Positions 33,347-44,644 of a stretch of 64,000 nucleotides of DNA are shown piece by piece; positions within the stretch are counted from its first letter, which is position 1; every line of letters begins with the position of its first letter. The translations under genes and the position numbers were made by a program. Location: contig JAHLEZ010000034.1 in the NCBI GenBank assembly GCA_020726505.1, positions 124,001 through 188,000 on the forward strand, in the 5' to 3' direction. The notes under the pieces are model-generated. The model searched no databases, was not told where the DNA came from, and saw only the letters and a list, made by a program, of their open reading frames with translations. The DNA is from Leptodontidium sp. MPI-SDFR-AT-0119 (taxonomy: Eukaryota > Ascomycota > Leotiomycetes > Helotiales > Leptodontidiaceae).

Positions 33347-34311
33347 CTAATTCAGAGATAAGTACGCCTTCACTAGATCCTCGATCTCATCTCGGGTCAT
33401 TTCCTTAATGCCTAAGAGCTCATTGTCCGTCGGTTCCAGTAGGCCACCAAAACCCTCTGCAAAGAGAGCTACAAAGAGATACGAATACAGAGTCGATAAG
33501 TCATAAGTTCCCTTCTGCATGGCTGCGTCTGATTCCGCTTTCATCTCTGCGAGGTCGACATGCACAGGCTCCCATGCCTTGCCAGGTGTGTGCTTCTTTA
33601 CAATCGCCAAGAGCATATTCTGGGAGACGACAGCGTCCTGGATGTAAACCGCTCGGTTGCTCGTCTCTTCGTAATGTTTCAAGACCCCAACCACGGCTTT
33701 GGCAGCCGTAGCCATAGTTGTAGTGCTAAAAGGCTCGTCGCCGCTGCCGAAGATTGTAGGGTTGCACTGCGACAGATCAAGGATAAAGTTGTGCTGCAGA
33801 CCCCAGTCCAAGAATGCCGAGTTGATGATATAAGTGTATGTCATGCGCGATTTCCGAATCTTCTCCTCCAAATGCTCCATAACCTTGAGCTTGTTTTCGA
33901 AGATGGGAAGCCGTCGAGCAAGGGAATTCTTGACGTCAAAGGCAAACTCGCTGGGGATGAAACGCTTGATGTTTGCGGCAATAGAGGCGTCGATAAGCTG
34001 GTTATGAACCGAGGCATCCGTTCCCATCCCCAGGGCGCAAATAACGGCGTCCTGTCCTTCCAGAGCGAGTTTGAGCATATCCAATGAATCATAGTCCACT
34101 TCCACGACCTTGACAGGTGCTGGGACCGTAGTTTCAGAGCCAACGCGCTTCAGGGCAGTAACGACAAAGTCCCCTGATTTGAGAAGCGCATCCAAGACTT
34201 TAGAGCCAAGGTTACCCGTAGCCTATTTATGGTTGTTAAGGGCTAATACATCGAACGCTTTGATTGAGAAGCACTTACACCGGCCAGGGCAACATACTTG
34301 ATTGTAGTCAT
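33347..34311 (-). CDS. NmrA-like / isoflavone-reductase-like NAD(P)-dependent protein
   Basis: Exon 1 is 34311-34279 (MTTIKYVALAG). The 56-nt intron (donor GTAAGT, acceptor ATAG) leads to exon 2, 34222-33347, for 302 residues in all. Splicing restores the dinucleotide-binding motif GATGNLG at residues 11-17 directly after the first beta-strand, which strongly supports the model. Further family marks are DAVICALGMGTDASVHNQLIDAS, IKRFIPSEFAFD (the 'R-F-x-P-S-E-F/W' motif) and TYIINSAFLDWGL. This is the atypical short-chain dehydrogenase group that includes plant isoflavone and phenylcoumaran reductases and fungal NmrA-like redox sensors. The substrate cannot be read from the sequence. No cluster partner lies next to it. 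The 5' flank passes within 300 bp into the AT-rich block. Confidence 0.9.
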
Positions 34312-34589
34312 TTTATGCTCGATTTGGGTGACGACGCGGAGTTGACTTTTCACGATTACGCAAGTTAAAGAAGAGAGAGCAAATAATCATGTATATATGC
34401 CTCTGTTAGGCAAGGAAGCATCTCAGGCCGGGGCCTTTCAGAAGGAAAAACTACCATACTAGTAAGCGAACCGTGGGCGGCTAGGAAGGAGAAAGCGGAG
34501 ACGTGGAATGGTCGAGCATCTAGGTCAGATGTACAAGCTCTTTACATAACTAGTGTTAGTAAGCCAAATTTACCGACCTTACCACTTTT

Positions 34590-37500
34590 TCGCACCCCCC
34601 CTCTTTTACACGTACCTTTTACATAGCTATAATTGTAAATTTCTTTATTATTATAACTTTAATTCGCTTAAAACATTAAATAATTTAAAATTTCACTTAA
34701 ATTAACTTGTTTTTTATAACTTCTTTAAAGTTTAACTTCAAAAGGTTTCTCATTTTTTAATTAACGGCTAAAACCTAATACTAATTCTTTATTAATATTT
34801 AATAAACTTTAGACTTTTTAAAATAACACCACGACTTTTATAAAACGTTATAGATGTATTATTATTATTTCGACTTTTAAAAAACAACCTCTTAATCTTA
34901 TAACTTCATCTCTAATAGCCTAGTAGTAAAAGACAAATACGAGGGCCGTTAAAAAAGAAGTTATAAATATATCTACTTCTCCAGCTTAATTCGCATCTTG
35001 TCCACTTTTTACGTTTGTTATAAATAAAAAAAGACGTAATTTTTAATTTCAATATATTATATAACAAGTCGGCGGAATTTCTGAGCTTTAATATATAATT
35101 TTATTTTAATAAGAAACTTTGAAGCGTTATTATTTAACGTAGTGGATAATTACAAACAGAAAAAATGTGATATTAGTGTGAATAATGATTCTATTATACG
35201 GGGGATTTCTAGGTCTATATAACTACTTTAGCTAATCACGTGTATATTCGCTTATGTAACCTAATTAGGTGTTTACTTGCGAGTTATAAGTTAAAATAAT
35301 CTCTTACCGGAAACTAAAGTCTCTGAGGCTTTAAAATACGAAAGCTAAGGCTTCCGATAGCTATTGTTTTAGCCTGAAATAACCTCTTAGTAAAATCTAA
35401 AGCTTCTGAGGCTTTAAGATATAAAAGCCGGAGCTTTATACGAGTTATTAGGTTTATATACGAGTTACTAAGCTATAATCTTATAAAAACAAAGTGTCAC
35501 TTAAATACACGTAATAGATTTTATAGGAAAATAGTTGATTTAAATAAAAAAATAATTAATTATAAAGTTTACTCACAATATAATTAGTTGTATTTAAGTT
35601 GTTTAATATTATTAACTTAAAAGTGCTTATTCCTCTTGAAAAGAGACCTAACGCACGTCGCCTCGAGTTGTAAAATAAATTATAAAAGAGATTATAAGCG
35701 ACATAATTAAAAGATTATAAAAAGATTATACTCTTCGGTTTCTTACATTTTTTTGTTATTTTTGTCGACTTACTATTCCGTTTAAGTGAAAATATATAAT
35801 TTATAAATTAACTATTAAACGTATTTTAAAATTAAATAATGAATTTGCTTCAAGTATTACAACTTGAAGTTTAAATCATATTATATAATTTAAATATTAA
35901 ATGAGTATTAACCGTAATAATAATATTATGAAGGGAATTAAATTTAATAACGAGGATAAAATTACGGAAATATCTAGGATTAATAGTTAAAAGAAAACTA
36001 AAAAATCGAGGGTATTAACGCACTATTAAGTTATAATAACAGGTATTTAATTAATTAAACTAAAAGCTTCGAATATTTAAAATATGCTACTAAAGTAAAT
36101 AAGAGAATTTCGACTAAAAAGTAAACTACTTGAGAGAAGACATAGTAAAATATTCGCGACACTTATGATTATTTTAAAGAAACGTGCTTTTAAAGAAATA
36201 ACTCTAAGTTTAAAAATAAACTTAAACTCGAAGGTAATAATTTTGAAAAGAAATATACTTTTAATTTATATAATAATATTATTATGTTCTCTTGAGGTTT
36301 ATTTAAATATAAAAAATATATTCAAAAGATCTTAGAACGTTCAAAAGACCACGGCCTCTCACTAAATATTAAAAAGTATAAGGTTTTCATAAAGAAGATT
36401 AAAATTTTTAAGATTTATCGCAATTACAAATAAAATAAAAAAGCCATCTAAAGAGCCTAGCTCCTATTAAAAAACTAATATCTAATAGTCTAAGGAGTTA
36501 TTTTTTTTAAAAAATTTTTATAACTTCTACTAAAAGTTTACTAAAGATTTCAATTAAATTACTAGTCTTTTATATAAATTAATAAAAAAGACTGAAAATT
36601 TTAAAAATAACTCTATTTTAGTTAAAAGTGTTTAAAGGCTTTAAAGCTACTTTATTATTAACTAATGTACTATAATACTATTACCTAAAACTAAAGACAC
36701 GAATTAAAATAAAGTTATTTTAAAATTTTCAAGCATTTTTATAATCATTTTTATAATCATTTTATATTTTCTTTTTTAGTGTTTCTTATGTTATCTGGTT
36801 TTATAACTCTTATATATATCTTTTAATACAATTATAACTTATATTATAATTTCTCTTATAACATTAATAATAATTAATCACTTTTTAAAAAAGTTATTAA
36901 GATTTTATTTTATTTTTTTAATAAATCTTTACTTATTATTTAAGCTATTATATAACTTATTATATATTTAAAGGCTCTTAGAGCGGCTTCAAAGAGCCTA
37001 CGAAGTAAAATGTGCTGAAAGATAAAGTACAAAGAAGTTGATACTCGAGTCACGTCGCTTAAATCTCCTTTTTATCGAAAGCTATAACTCGTTATTAAAG
37101 ATAATTAAAATATTTAATATATTTAATATATTAAGGTTATGTACTTCTTAAGTCTTATTAAGATAAGAAAATTCTTTAAAAGCCCAAAAGTAACTAATCT
37201 ATATTTGTTTACTAGTAATAACTAATATATTACTAAAGGAGAGTTTATTAGTTATTTCGAAAGAGTTACTTTTAAAAGCTTAAATTAAAGAGAGGATTTC
37301 GTTAAACTAAGAAATGTTAATAAGAGAAGAGTAATAAATCTCTTTTTTCTCTCTTTTAAAAGCTCTGAAAATATTAAAGTTAAAAAGGTAATATGTTTTA
37401 AAATAACAGTAAAAAACTTTGTAATAAAATACTTCTAAAACCCATAAGATCTTTAGAGAATTTAAAAAGTTTAGAACTAAACTAATAGCTTATAATTAAA

Positions 37501-38420
37501 AGAACACTAACTTATTAGCTTTGTCGGAAGGCTAATAACTAATATATATAATAAAAATTGAGCTTTACAAGTAATTAATATTAACTATATTAACTATGTA
37601 ATATAGGTAAAAGGAAATCAAAGAAGTATTCCTTTAAATGAGTATAAAGTCATAAAACCCGATTAAAAAGCCAGTTGCAGTTAACCAAAGGGAACCTGGC
37701 CTGTATAATATAAAAATTACTAAGAGCCTTAAGTTGACGCTAAATAAGAATACAACGTTTAAGATATCTTTAACACTTATCTAAAGCGCGATAATGTTCT
37801 TGTCGTACAGGCACGGGCTAATACTCGGTTAGTTGTGCGCTATGCTTGTTTTAGATTCTGCCAGCGTATACCGCTTTCAGGGGAACAACGTGTTCCCCTG
37901 ATTTTCTCATGTATTCTAGACAACAATAAACTACTTCAATTCTCCCTACGTTAATCGCAAGGCTCTACTCCACTTCTGTACCACAGTTCTTAAATAGTAA
38001 GTTAATTAAAGAAGATTAAATCTTAATCTTAATTTCTCTCTTACTTTAGACTTTTATTACTTCTCTTCTAAGATTTATAACTTTTAACTAATATATACGA
38101 TAAAACTGAAGTTACTATAGTTACTACCTGACTAGTTTAAGATATAAAAGTATTAGTAAGATAATCACGTATAGCGAGGAAGCAGAAGAGTGTTGATTAG
38201 GTTAGTCAGCTTGTAATATTAAAAGTTATGGATAGACGATCAGGGAGATTATAAGTAGTCTCGGTAATCACTAGCGTATAGAGATTTAGTTATCTAGCCA
38301 CCTAATATACTCGTGACTTAAACCTGCAATAAAACGGAAAATAATAATAAAGTAATATATATAAGTTTACAAGATAATGTGGGTCTTTAGTTATATAAAA
38401 GCGACGATTTTTTAAGCTTA
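34590..38420. repeat. Long AT-rich transposon graveyard (RIP-like)
   Basis: About 3.8 kb with no ORF of note and stops in every frame. It includes a block (35195-35485) that matches 10975-11285 and a less degraded GC island (37790-37990) containing GTATACCGCTTTCAGGGGAA and an AACAATAAACTACTTC stretch, which looks like part of an LTR. That island matches 11290-11410 in reverse orientation. Composition and directional transitions fit RIP-mutated retrotransposons. Confidence 0.7.
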
Positions 38421-38422
38421 TA

Positions 38423-39203
38423 ACGTCTAACCCCTAGATTCCGCCCACCCCTAGATTCCGCCCGCCTTTTACACCAAAAATCGCGATTTTAAGGCATTAA
38501 TATCTTTATAACTAATTAATAAAAAGTAATAATTTTTTGATATTTGTATCTATTAGCACGTATAGACTAGGTTTACAAAGAGAATAATAATTTAGATTGT
38601 AAATAATTACGTAATATTAAATTTAAGTTTTTACATACAAAAAACACCTAATTTCACCTACTAATAACGTTTTTAATAATTTATATAATTATATAAGATT
38701 TAATTCAAATAAAGATTATATATAGACCTTTAGGTTTTAAGAGTTTTGAAGTAATTGTATTAGTAGTTGCTTTTTATTTAAGTAATTAATTTCTCTCATA
38801 CAAATTATTTGTATGGTGCTTAATACTTTACTTAATTTTATAATGATTATTAATAGAATTAGCTTTGAACTCGAGAATCTTTAAGTCTTAAATAAAATAC
38901 ACTTTAATTATAAGTTTTAAGTTCTTACGCTAATAATTATAAAAGTTATTAAAAAAACAAGAAAAATCATTTTTACACCAAATTTGTATGAGAGAAAGTT
39001 TTTCAACTTTAAATACTTAGTTTATAATATTACGTAATACAAAATAAATAAGATGTACAAAAATATAAATATTATATAAAAAATATCCTAAATCTTTAAT
39101 TTTAGCTTTTTCTATTAATAAATCATAAAGATATTAATTATTAAAAGTGGTGAGTTTTGGTGTAAAGGGGGGGGGGGGGGGGCGGAATCTAGGGGTTAGA
39201 CGT
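38423..39203. mobile_element. Inverted-repeat element, copy 2 (TA target duplication)
   Basis: The same family as 2734-3523. The left end ACGTCTAACCCCTAGATTCC is followed by the tandem unit, and the TTTTACACCAAAAATCGCGA block is identical to copy 1. The right end is GGGGTTAGACGT, and TA flanks both sides (38421-38422 and 39204-39205). The right repeat has lost one tandem unit and carries a run of about 18 G (39167-39182). The length is 781 bp versus 790 bp. There is no ORF. Confidence 0.85.
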
Positions 39204-39205
39204 TA

Positions 39206-39799
39206 AGTAAGCCTTCTCTAAAAAGGATAGTAACATAATAATCCGGTAATAAGCTAGTTAGCTACTTGATAACTCTAAGCTGTAAGGTTCTGTATATATA
39301 AGTACTTTAAATAAAGATAAGTTATAAGTCATCTAGCATTAAGCTAGCTAGCTAAGCAATCTACCTTGAACTATTTAGCCTTACAAACCCTTACGACTTT
39401 CTTCTTTTTATTTCTATTCTTTTTATATTATAATAGAATAATGGAAACCTTTATTTAAGCTGTCGTAATAGAGATCCGTAATCTCGGCTCTTCTTAAGAA
39501 TTGTAATTGATGCTATTTATAGTTTATCACTAAAAGGAGGTCTAAATCAAGTTTCGGACATCGAAAAATTAATACGAGAAATTTAAATACTTTTTCTATT
39601 CGAATTACACAAAACAATTCTTACACATGTGTCTCATGGTAGTAGTCCGAAGAGGCAGGACAGTGCGCTCACGTGGAGGCTAAGATGTTTTGATTCAAAC
39701 GAAATAACTACATCGGAGGAGAAAGACACAGTACAGCCGAACATCTCAATCTTATCAAATTGTCTACACATCTCCTCCAAACAAGCCAATTCATATTCA
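39206..39799. other. AT-rich spacer, no gene seen
   Basis: Contains the 3' flank of the minus-strand gene ending at 39800. Nothing else is recognised. Confidence 0.4.
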
Positions 39800-40360
39800 T
39801 TAATGCAATCCACTAGTCGTAGTCTGATCCATAATAACCCCTTGTATCATTTCGACAGCAATGTTTTGCAAGGAGTGTTTGTGGGGGTTGGTATCCAGCA
39901 CAACGCTGATGGTCGCTGCAGATGCCGCCACACCAGCAACCATGAGTCCCTTCTCCCCAATCCAGTGTCCTGAATGATTGCGTACCCGAAACGCCGCTGT
40001 GGCAGCTGCACCAATAGCTTTCTCAGCAGCTCGATTGTTCTTGCTGCGTTTTCTTGAGGTTGGAACTTCCAAATGCTTGGTGGCCCGCTCTGGCGAGATG
40101 CTATGCGAATTCCTGAGATTGGACGATCTCGACTCTGAACGGCGAATGCTGTGGGATCGGGCACGCTCGTTCGACTGTTGATACCTAAACACCGTAGTGC
40201 CGTCTGGCCGATCAAAAGCTACGAGTGGACGATCAGAATGACGATAGTCGTAGTGACCTTTGTCGAATTGAGCCTCGTCGTATTTAACATGGCCATTGAA
40301 GTACCGCCTATCGCGTTCTAAATCTCGACCTCGGTGTGGCTCATGACTAATATTTGACAT
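39800..40360 (-). CDS. Small basic protein of unknown function
   Basis: Single exon, 186 residues from the ATG at 40360 (MSNISHEPHRGRDLERDRRY). The first 125 residues are highly charged and rich in Arg, Ser, His and Tyr, including a serine/arginine stretch (RSHSIRRSESRSSN). From about residue 110 the protein becomes Ala/Gly-rich (EKAIGAAATAAF), with a likely hydrophobic helix KGLMVAGVAASAATISVVL near residues 140-158. The layout resembles fungal glycine-zipper/DUF3824-like proteins with a basic leader, but I cannot assign it firmly. The start is supported because upstream ATGs would give a hydrophobic leader unlike the rest. Confidence 0.5.
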   Translation of the reverse strand: MSNISHEPHRGRDLERDRRYFNGHVKYDEAQFDKGHYDYRHSDRPLVAFDRPDGTTVFRYQQSNERARSHSIRRSESRSSNLRNSHSISPERATKHLEVPTSRKRSKNNRAAEKAIGAAATAAFRVRNHSGHWIGEKGLMVAGVAASAATISVVLDTNPHKHSLQNIAVEMIQGVIMDQTTTSGLH

Positions 40361-40772
40361 TCTGACAATTGTGAAGTCCAAGCTTTGATGAAGTAAGGCA
40401 CGGTATGAAATTAAGGTCAAATCTAGTTGAGACAAGACCGTGTGCAAGTTCTACTGTCAAAACTGTGCTGGTATTTATGCGCAAAATGGTAAGTCTTTAT
40501 AAACGAAAGGGGGTATGAAAAGCCATAACAAGTCACCAAAATGATGCTGTCCTCTGAACACCCGCGTAGGAGAATCAATTCCGCCACCGATTTGTCAATA
40601 CACACCTAATACCCTAGTTAAGCCTTTAAGCAGAACCGAGTAGTTAGCGCTAAAGCTCGCAGGATGGCATTCCACTAATAGGGTCTACATTGATATTTGG
40701 CCTGACAAGGGGCGTTCGCCTCGCAGTAGCGTATTGGATCGATCGAAGATCGAAACTATCCCTGGGACATAA

Positions 40773-40798
40773 GAGGGATGATACAGAGACGACCCCCT
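40773..40798 (+). repeat. Solo terminal repeat of the 504-bp element
   Basis: GAGGGATGATACAGAGACGA followed by CCCCCT is identical to the first 26 bases of the element at 41696. No matching second end was found nearby. A shorter partial match (GAGGAGTGATACAGAG) lies at 41409-41424 in the same orientation. Confidence 0.6.
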
Positions 40799-41695
40799 CA
40801 CATGCACGTCAAGCCACGTTGTTCACTGGAATTTGACTTGTCAGGTATCATAGCGCAGTACTTATTATAAACACCCACCTATTACTACACTAATTTGGGT
40901 AATTCCCTCTCAATAAAATTCCTACTTTATAGTCTATGAATTCCTAAACAAGTTACTACTAATTCATGTGGCCTTTTTTGGAAGGAATCAAAAGCCGGCT
41001 CTCTTTGTCTTATTTTACTCGAAGACGAAAAAGATGAAATGATAATTTTTAAGCTCGCTTTTCCAGAAACGTCAGCATAAACCTTTACAGAACCTTGGAT
41101 AACGTAGATATTTTGCTGGGCTCGTCCGGGTTGATGATTAGATTTAACATGTGACTTTAACTTGGGCACTCGTTGTTTATTAGTTATTGAGTGGCAGAAT
41201 TGATGCTCTTACTGAAGTGCATGTGACAAGTGCGTCCTCATTCCTGTACACCGTACTGCAAGGCGCTGCCGTTCGTTGTACATTCGGAATGTTCCGAGTG
41301 ATGCCAAAATCACGAGCTTTTGTGACGTCTATTCGGACCCCAACATACGCATAGGTTCTGTTAACCATGCATACCAATGTTCATTCAGCCACCCACCGCC
41401 GTTGGATCGAGGAGTGATACAGAGCATCCCTCGTTGGATCACTGTCAGGACCTCCAGCATCCTTCAAGCCACAAATTTATAGTGCGACTGCATCCATCAT
41501 ACGATTTACTGCATTTCATAACTTTTGTGGCTGCAAAATTGGTTCATGCTAGTTTATAGATATCGTTATCGTATGCATTTAAAATCTAACACCAGACTCG
41601 GCCTAGCTGGGTTGTGCTGTGGAAGTCGGCTTTCAATATTAATCGCCACAGGGAGTCTCCAAAGAAAATGCTACGTGGCACGGAGGCGAAGCCTT

Positions 41696-42199
41696 GAGGG
41701 ATGATACAGAGACGACCCCCTAGGGATATGGAGACGACCCCCCCCCCCCCCCCCCCCCTTTAAACCCGGCAGAAAAGCATTGGCAACTCTGTGTAATTTA
41801 AGACCGAATTTTGCAGAGGGTACAGCTAAAAGTAATAAAGGAGTACATGGTAGAAATAATATAATACTGATAATATGAGCTTGTGCAGCTTCAAGGAGAG
41901 CATCAAATGACGTATAAATACCAGTGGGAGGCAATGAAAGAGGCTCAATAGGTGAAGACATATCTGCAAAGCTCGGGAGGCAGATATTTGGGAGGTAATT
42001 GTGAACAGTGAAGGCTGATGAACGCGTCAAGTCCATTACTTCGCGTTCTATACAAAATTTGGTGGTGACAGAAGTACTGGGCTCACCGCTGTCATTTTAG
42101 GACACCGCCTTTATATTTACCAGGGGGGGGGGGGGTCGTCTCCATATCTCTAGAGTGTCGTCTCCATATCTCTAGGGGGTCGTCTCTGTATCACTCCTC
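41696..42199. mobile_element. 504-bp TIR transposon with 8-bp target duplication
   Basis: The left end GAGGGATGATACAGAGACGA and the right end (reverse complement GAGGAGTGATACAGAGACGA) are near-perfect inverted repeats of about 45 bp, each containing a further GATATGGAGACGAC sub-repeat. Flanking bases are GAAGCCTT (41688-41695) and GAAGCGTT (42200-42207), an 8-bp target duplication with one mismatch. That length fits hAT or Mutator-like elements. The interior includes a minus-strand coding remnant. Long C and G runs sit inside the two ends (about 41739-41758 and 42123-42135). Confidence 0.8.
41750..42036 (-). pseudogene. Transposase N-terminal remnant inside the 504-bp element
   Basis: The minus-strand frame from 42036 includes MSSPIEPLSLPPTGIYTSFD and then ALLEAAQAH, a stretch that resembles the N-terminus of fungal FAR1/MULE-type transposases as I remember them. 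After AQAH the sequence turns into hydrophobic non-family residues and soon runs into the homopolymer at the element end. This suggests an internally deleted, non-autonomous derivative. Confidence 0.45.
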
Positions 42200-42207
42200 G
42201 AAGCGTT

Positions 42208-43767
42208 AACTTAGGTCGGGATCTGACATTACCCGAACCACCTGCAAAGAAGACTCTTAAAGGTCTAGACTTTCCTCCTAATACGTGCTTTCGCATATTC
42301 CGTGTTTGATTCGTTGGCACTTATTCTCAAAGTCCCGTACCTATAAGTTTGTTCTCTTTCGCCTGGCTAGGTCCCGCTCCTTTACCAGACAAGGGACGAC
42401 CGCTCCTCAAAGACAGTAGCTTCTTCATGGCGCTAAGGAAAGCTAGGGGCAGACCTTGACGATTAAGATCGCGTAACTCCCAGAAACTGTCTGCTACTCT
42501 GGGCTTCGGATGTGTACCCTATCACCAAACCACTTCTTAAAACGTGGCGAGATTAGGTTTCGTGAGGGGCTCGATCGCCATCTGGACGACAGTAGGTCTG
42601 TGAGGTTTGAGGCTACCTATAGTTAATATGGCGATTAGCAAGTGTAGTATGACTGTTGGACACGGAAGAGGTACATCTCAATAGCATGAAGTCATTGATC
42701 GTCTGCCCAAAATGAACCAACTTAATGCGACTTTGGTCGGGTGGCCGAGATCCCCACGTTCTTTGCCAGCTGCTCCACAGAACTGCCTTCAGTGATTCTG
42801 CGCAGATATAGAATGTATCGACATCTTTGGTATCATAACGTGGTAAGTCCTTTGTTGCGATTTGAACCACGTACCTCTCCTCGGTAATGGTAACCAAGGA
42901 GATTGATATCATAGATTTCGGGATCTTGACCGATAGACTGGTGAGGGCCATAACAGAGTGGATCTTGACTGAGTCAGTCGAGGCTCAGACCAAACAAAAT
43001 GGCATTTAGACGTTAAGGAGCGACGAAGTGTCACAGGAATGATATCCAACAGCGACCCTGACGAGCGGCCGATGATAATGTCGCGAACTGCCTGCCTTTC
43101 ATGTGATTTTTGGCATTCCCTCCCCTCGCTAGCTTTGAGTGGTAAGTTTTAGCGATAGGCGGGAGCATGGCCTCTTCGAGAACTACGCCGCGATTGCCAC
43201 TTACTAAAGGATCTAACTGATTTAGCGAAACGTTTTTTGTCGGCCCGTCATGGAAAAGAATAGGCGTTGATTCGGATGTTCTAACTCGTTGCAGCGATTT
43301 TCTTGCACTTGAACTGACGAGGAGCCATTACAATCCTTGTTGACACTTGACAACCGAAGATTACTTGATTGATTTCTCTGTCAGTATTTGAGATCCCCCT
43401 TTCTGCCCAGGCTTTTGGAAGGCTTGTCGGTCACTTACCTTTGGCTGTTATAGTTTGATTCTTAAGAGAGCTATGCAAATTTATTTGGCAAGGATTAATT
43501 TGGATAAGAATTTGTGGGCAGGATTGTTGATTAAGTTTAGATTCTGCGGCTCGGATTGGCTGAAAAGCCTTAAGCGAGGTTCTACGAAGAATCCGTCCAT
43601 TCACAACCCGCCAGACCCGTGCCCAAGTCTTTCACAACCGCCAACTAGGATTCTGCTCGCCTAACATGCCCGTATTATGTATCATTCGTCCTTAACGCTG
43701 ACCGTGGTTTCGAATTGGCGGCAACTAGAATACGGGCGGAAACATGAGGCGTATGGTGATTCTCGGA
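42208..43767. other. Intergenic / unassigned
   Basis: A minus-strand ORF of 112 codons (42613-42951, starts MALTSLSVKIPKSMISISLV, contains DTKDVDTFYICAESLKAV) might be a gene fragment, but no family or splice partner was found. The rest shows nothing recognisable. Confidence 0.3.
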
Positions 43768-44644
43768 TCAATGACGCAGCCAGCGAAGGGCAGCACCAAA
43801 CTTTGCGCGACCAGCATGCACCCTGGGAGGTTCGACGAGTTCGGTTCTGCCTGGGACGTTTGGACTTGCTGCAGATGGTAGACTTGGAGGAAGCGGTTGC
43901 GGTTGATCAACAGTTACGGTGCCAAAATTGTTGGTGGTTGCGACACGGAGGTCGTAGCGGCTGGCCGAAATTAATAACGGAATTTGAAGGGGGGAAAGAA
44001 GCTTACCATACAGGGCAAGTTCCTGATGCATTTAGGAGCCAAGGGTCGATGCAACCGAGGTGGAATCGATGGGTGCACGGGAGCATACGGATCTCTTCGC
44101 CTTGGACGAAGCCATCAACACAGATGGGGCACTCGAGACTACGTGATTGAGTCTGAAGCTGGGGTAGTTGAGCACTCGAGAGACTGCCTTCAGCAGTTAC
44201 CAAAATATCAGCCCCTCGATCGCAATCAGCTGTGATTTGCTTGGGGCTAATCGAGGAACTCGTTGCGAGGATAGTGGTAGTCGATTGAGGGTCGTCGTTT
44301 CTTTGCTTTGTAGTAGCAAGCTCGATGTCTCTCTGACCGGCACCCATTACATTATCCTCGCCAAACCTAAAGATTGGGATGCTTTCAATCACAATCCTAG
44401 CTATGCCTCTTGTCTGAATCTGCCTTGGTGGTGGTTGTGTTGCTTGCTGGATGCCGTCTCGGCCCTGATTGCGTCGAGAGATAAAAGTTCCGGTTAACAT
44501 AGCAAGAACGAACACAACAAAAATTACCCCCAAAGTGATGTAGAAGATAATATATCCACCACTACTGGTTGCTTGGCCAGATTCAGACGATGTCGGGTCA
44601 GGTTGAGGGGTGGTAGTTGATTCCAACATCGACTCTCGCTCCAT
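43768..44644 (-). CDS. Single-span membrane RING-H2 protein (E3 ubiquitin ligase-like)
   Basis: Exon 1 is 44644-44007, the 46-nt intron has donor GTAAGC and acceptor CCAG, and exon 2 is 43960-43768, for 276 residues. Splicing completes the last zinc-ligand pair, CPVCRYDL. A hydrophobic segment at about residues 31-54 (YIIFYITLGVIFVVFVLAML) is followed by basic residues (SRR), so the N-terminus should face outside or the lumen. The RING-H2 lies at about 172-215 in the order CPIC, CTHRFHLGC, CPVC, with the conserved DPWL between the third and fourth ligand groups. The tail is Pro/Ala-rich. Family knowledge: such proteins recruit E2 enzymes and ubiquitinate membrane cargo at Golgi, endosome or vacuole. 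No signal peptide is obvious; in-frame ATG 44629 is an alternative start. Confidence 0.88.

Noticed and set aside
42613..42951. 112-codon minus-strand ORF
   Set aside because: Starts with ATG and has protein-like composition, but no family, splice partner or promoter could be supported, so it is only mentioned as a possible fragment.
43677..44497. Plus-strand ORFs at 43677-44150 and 44168-44497
   Set aside because: They lie antisense to the RING-H2 gene, whose motifs and splice phase are clear.
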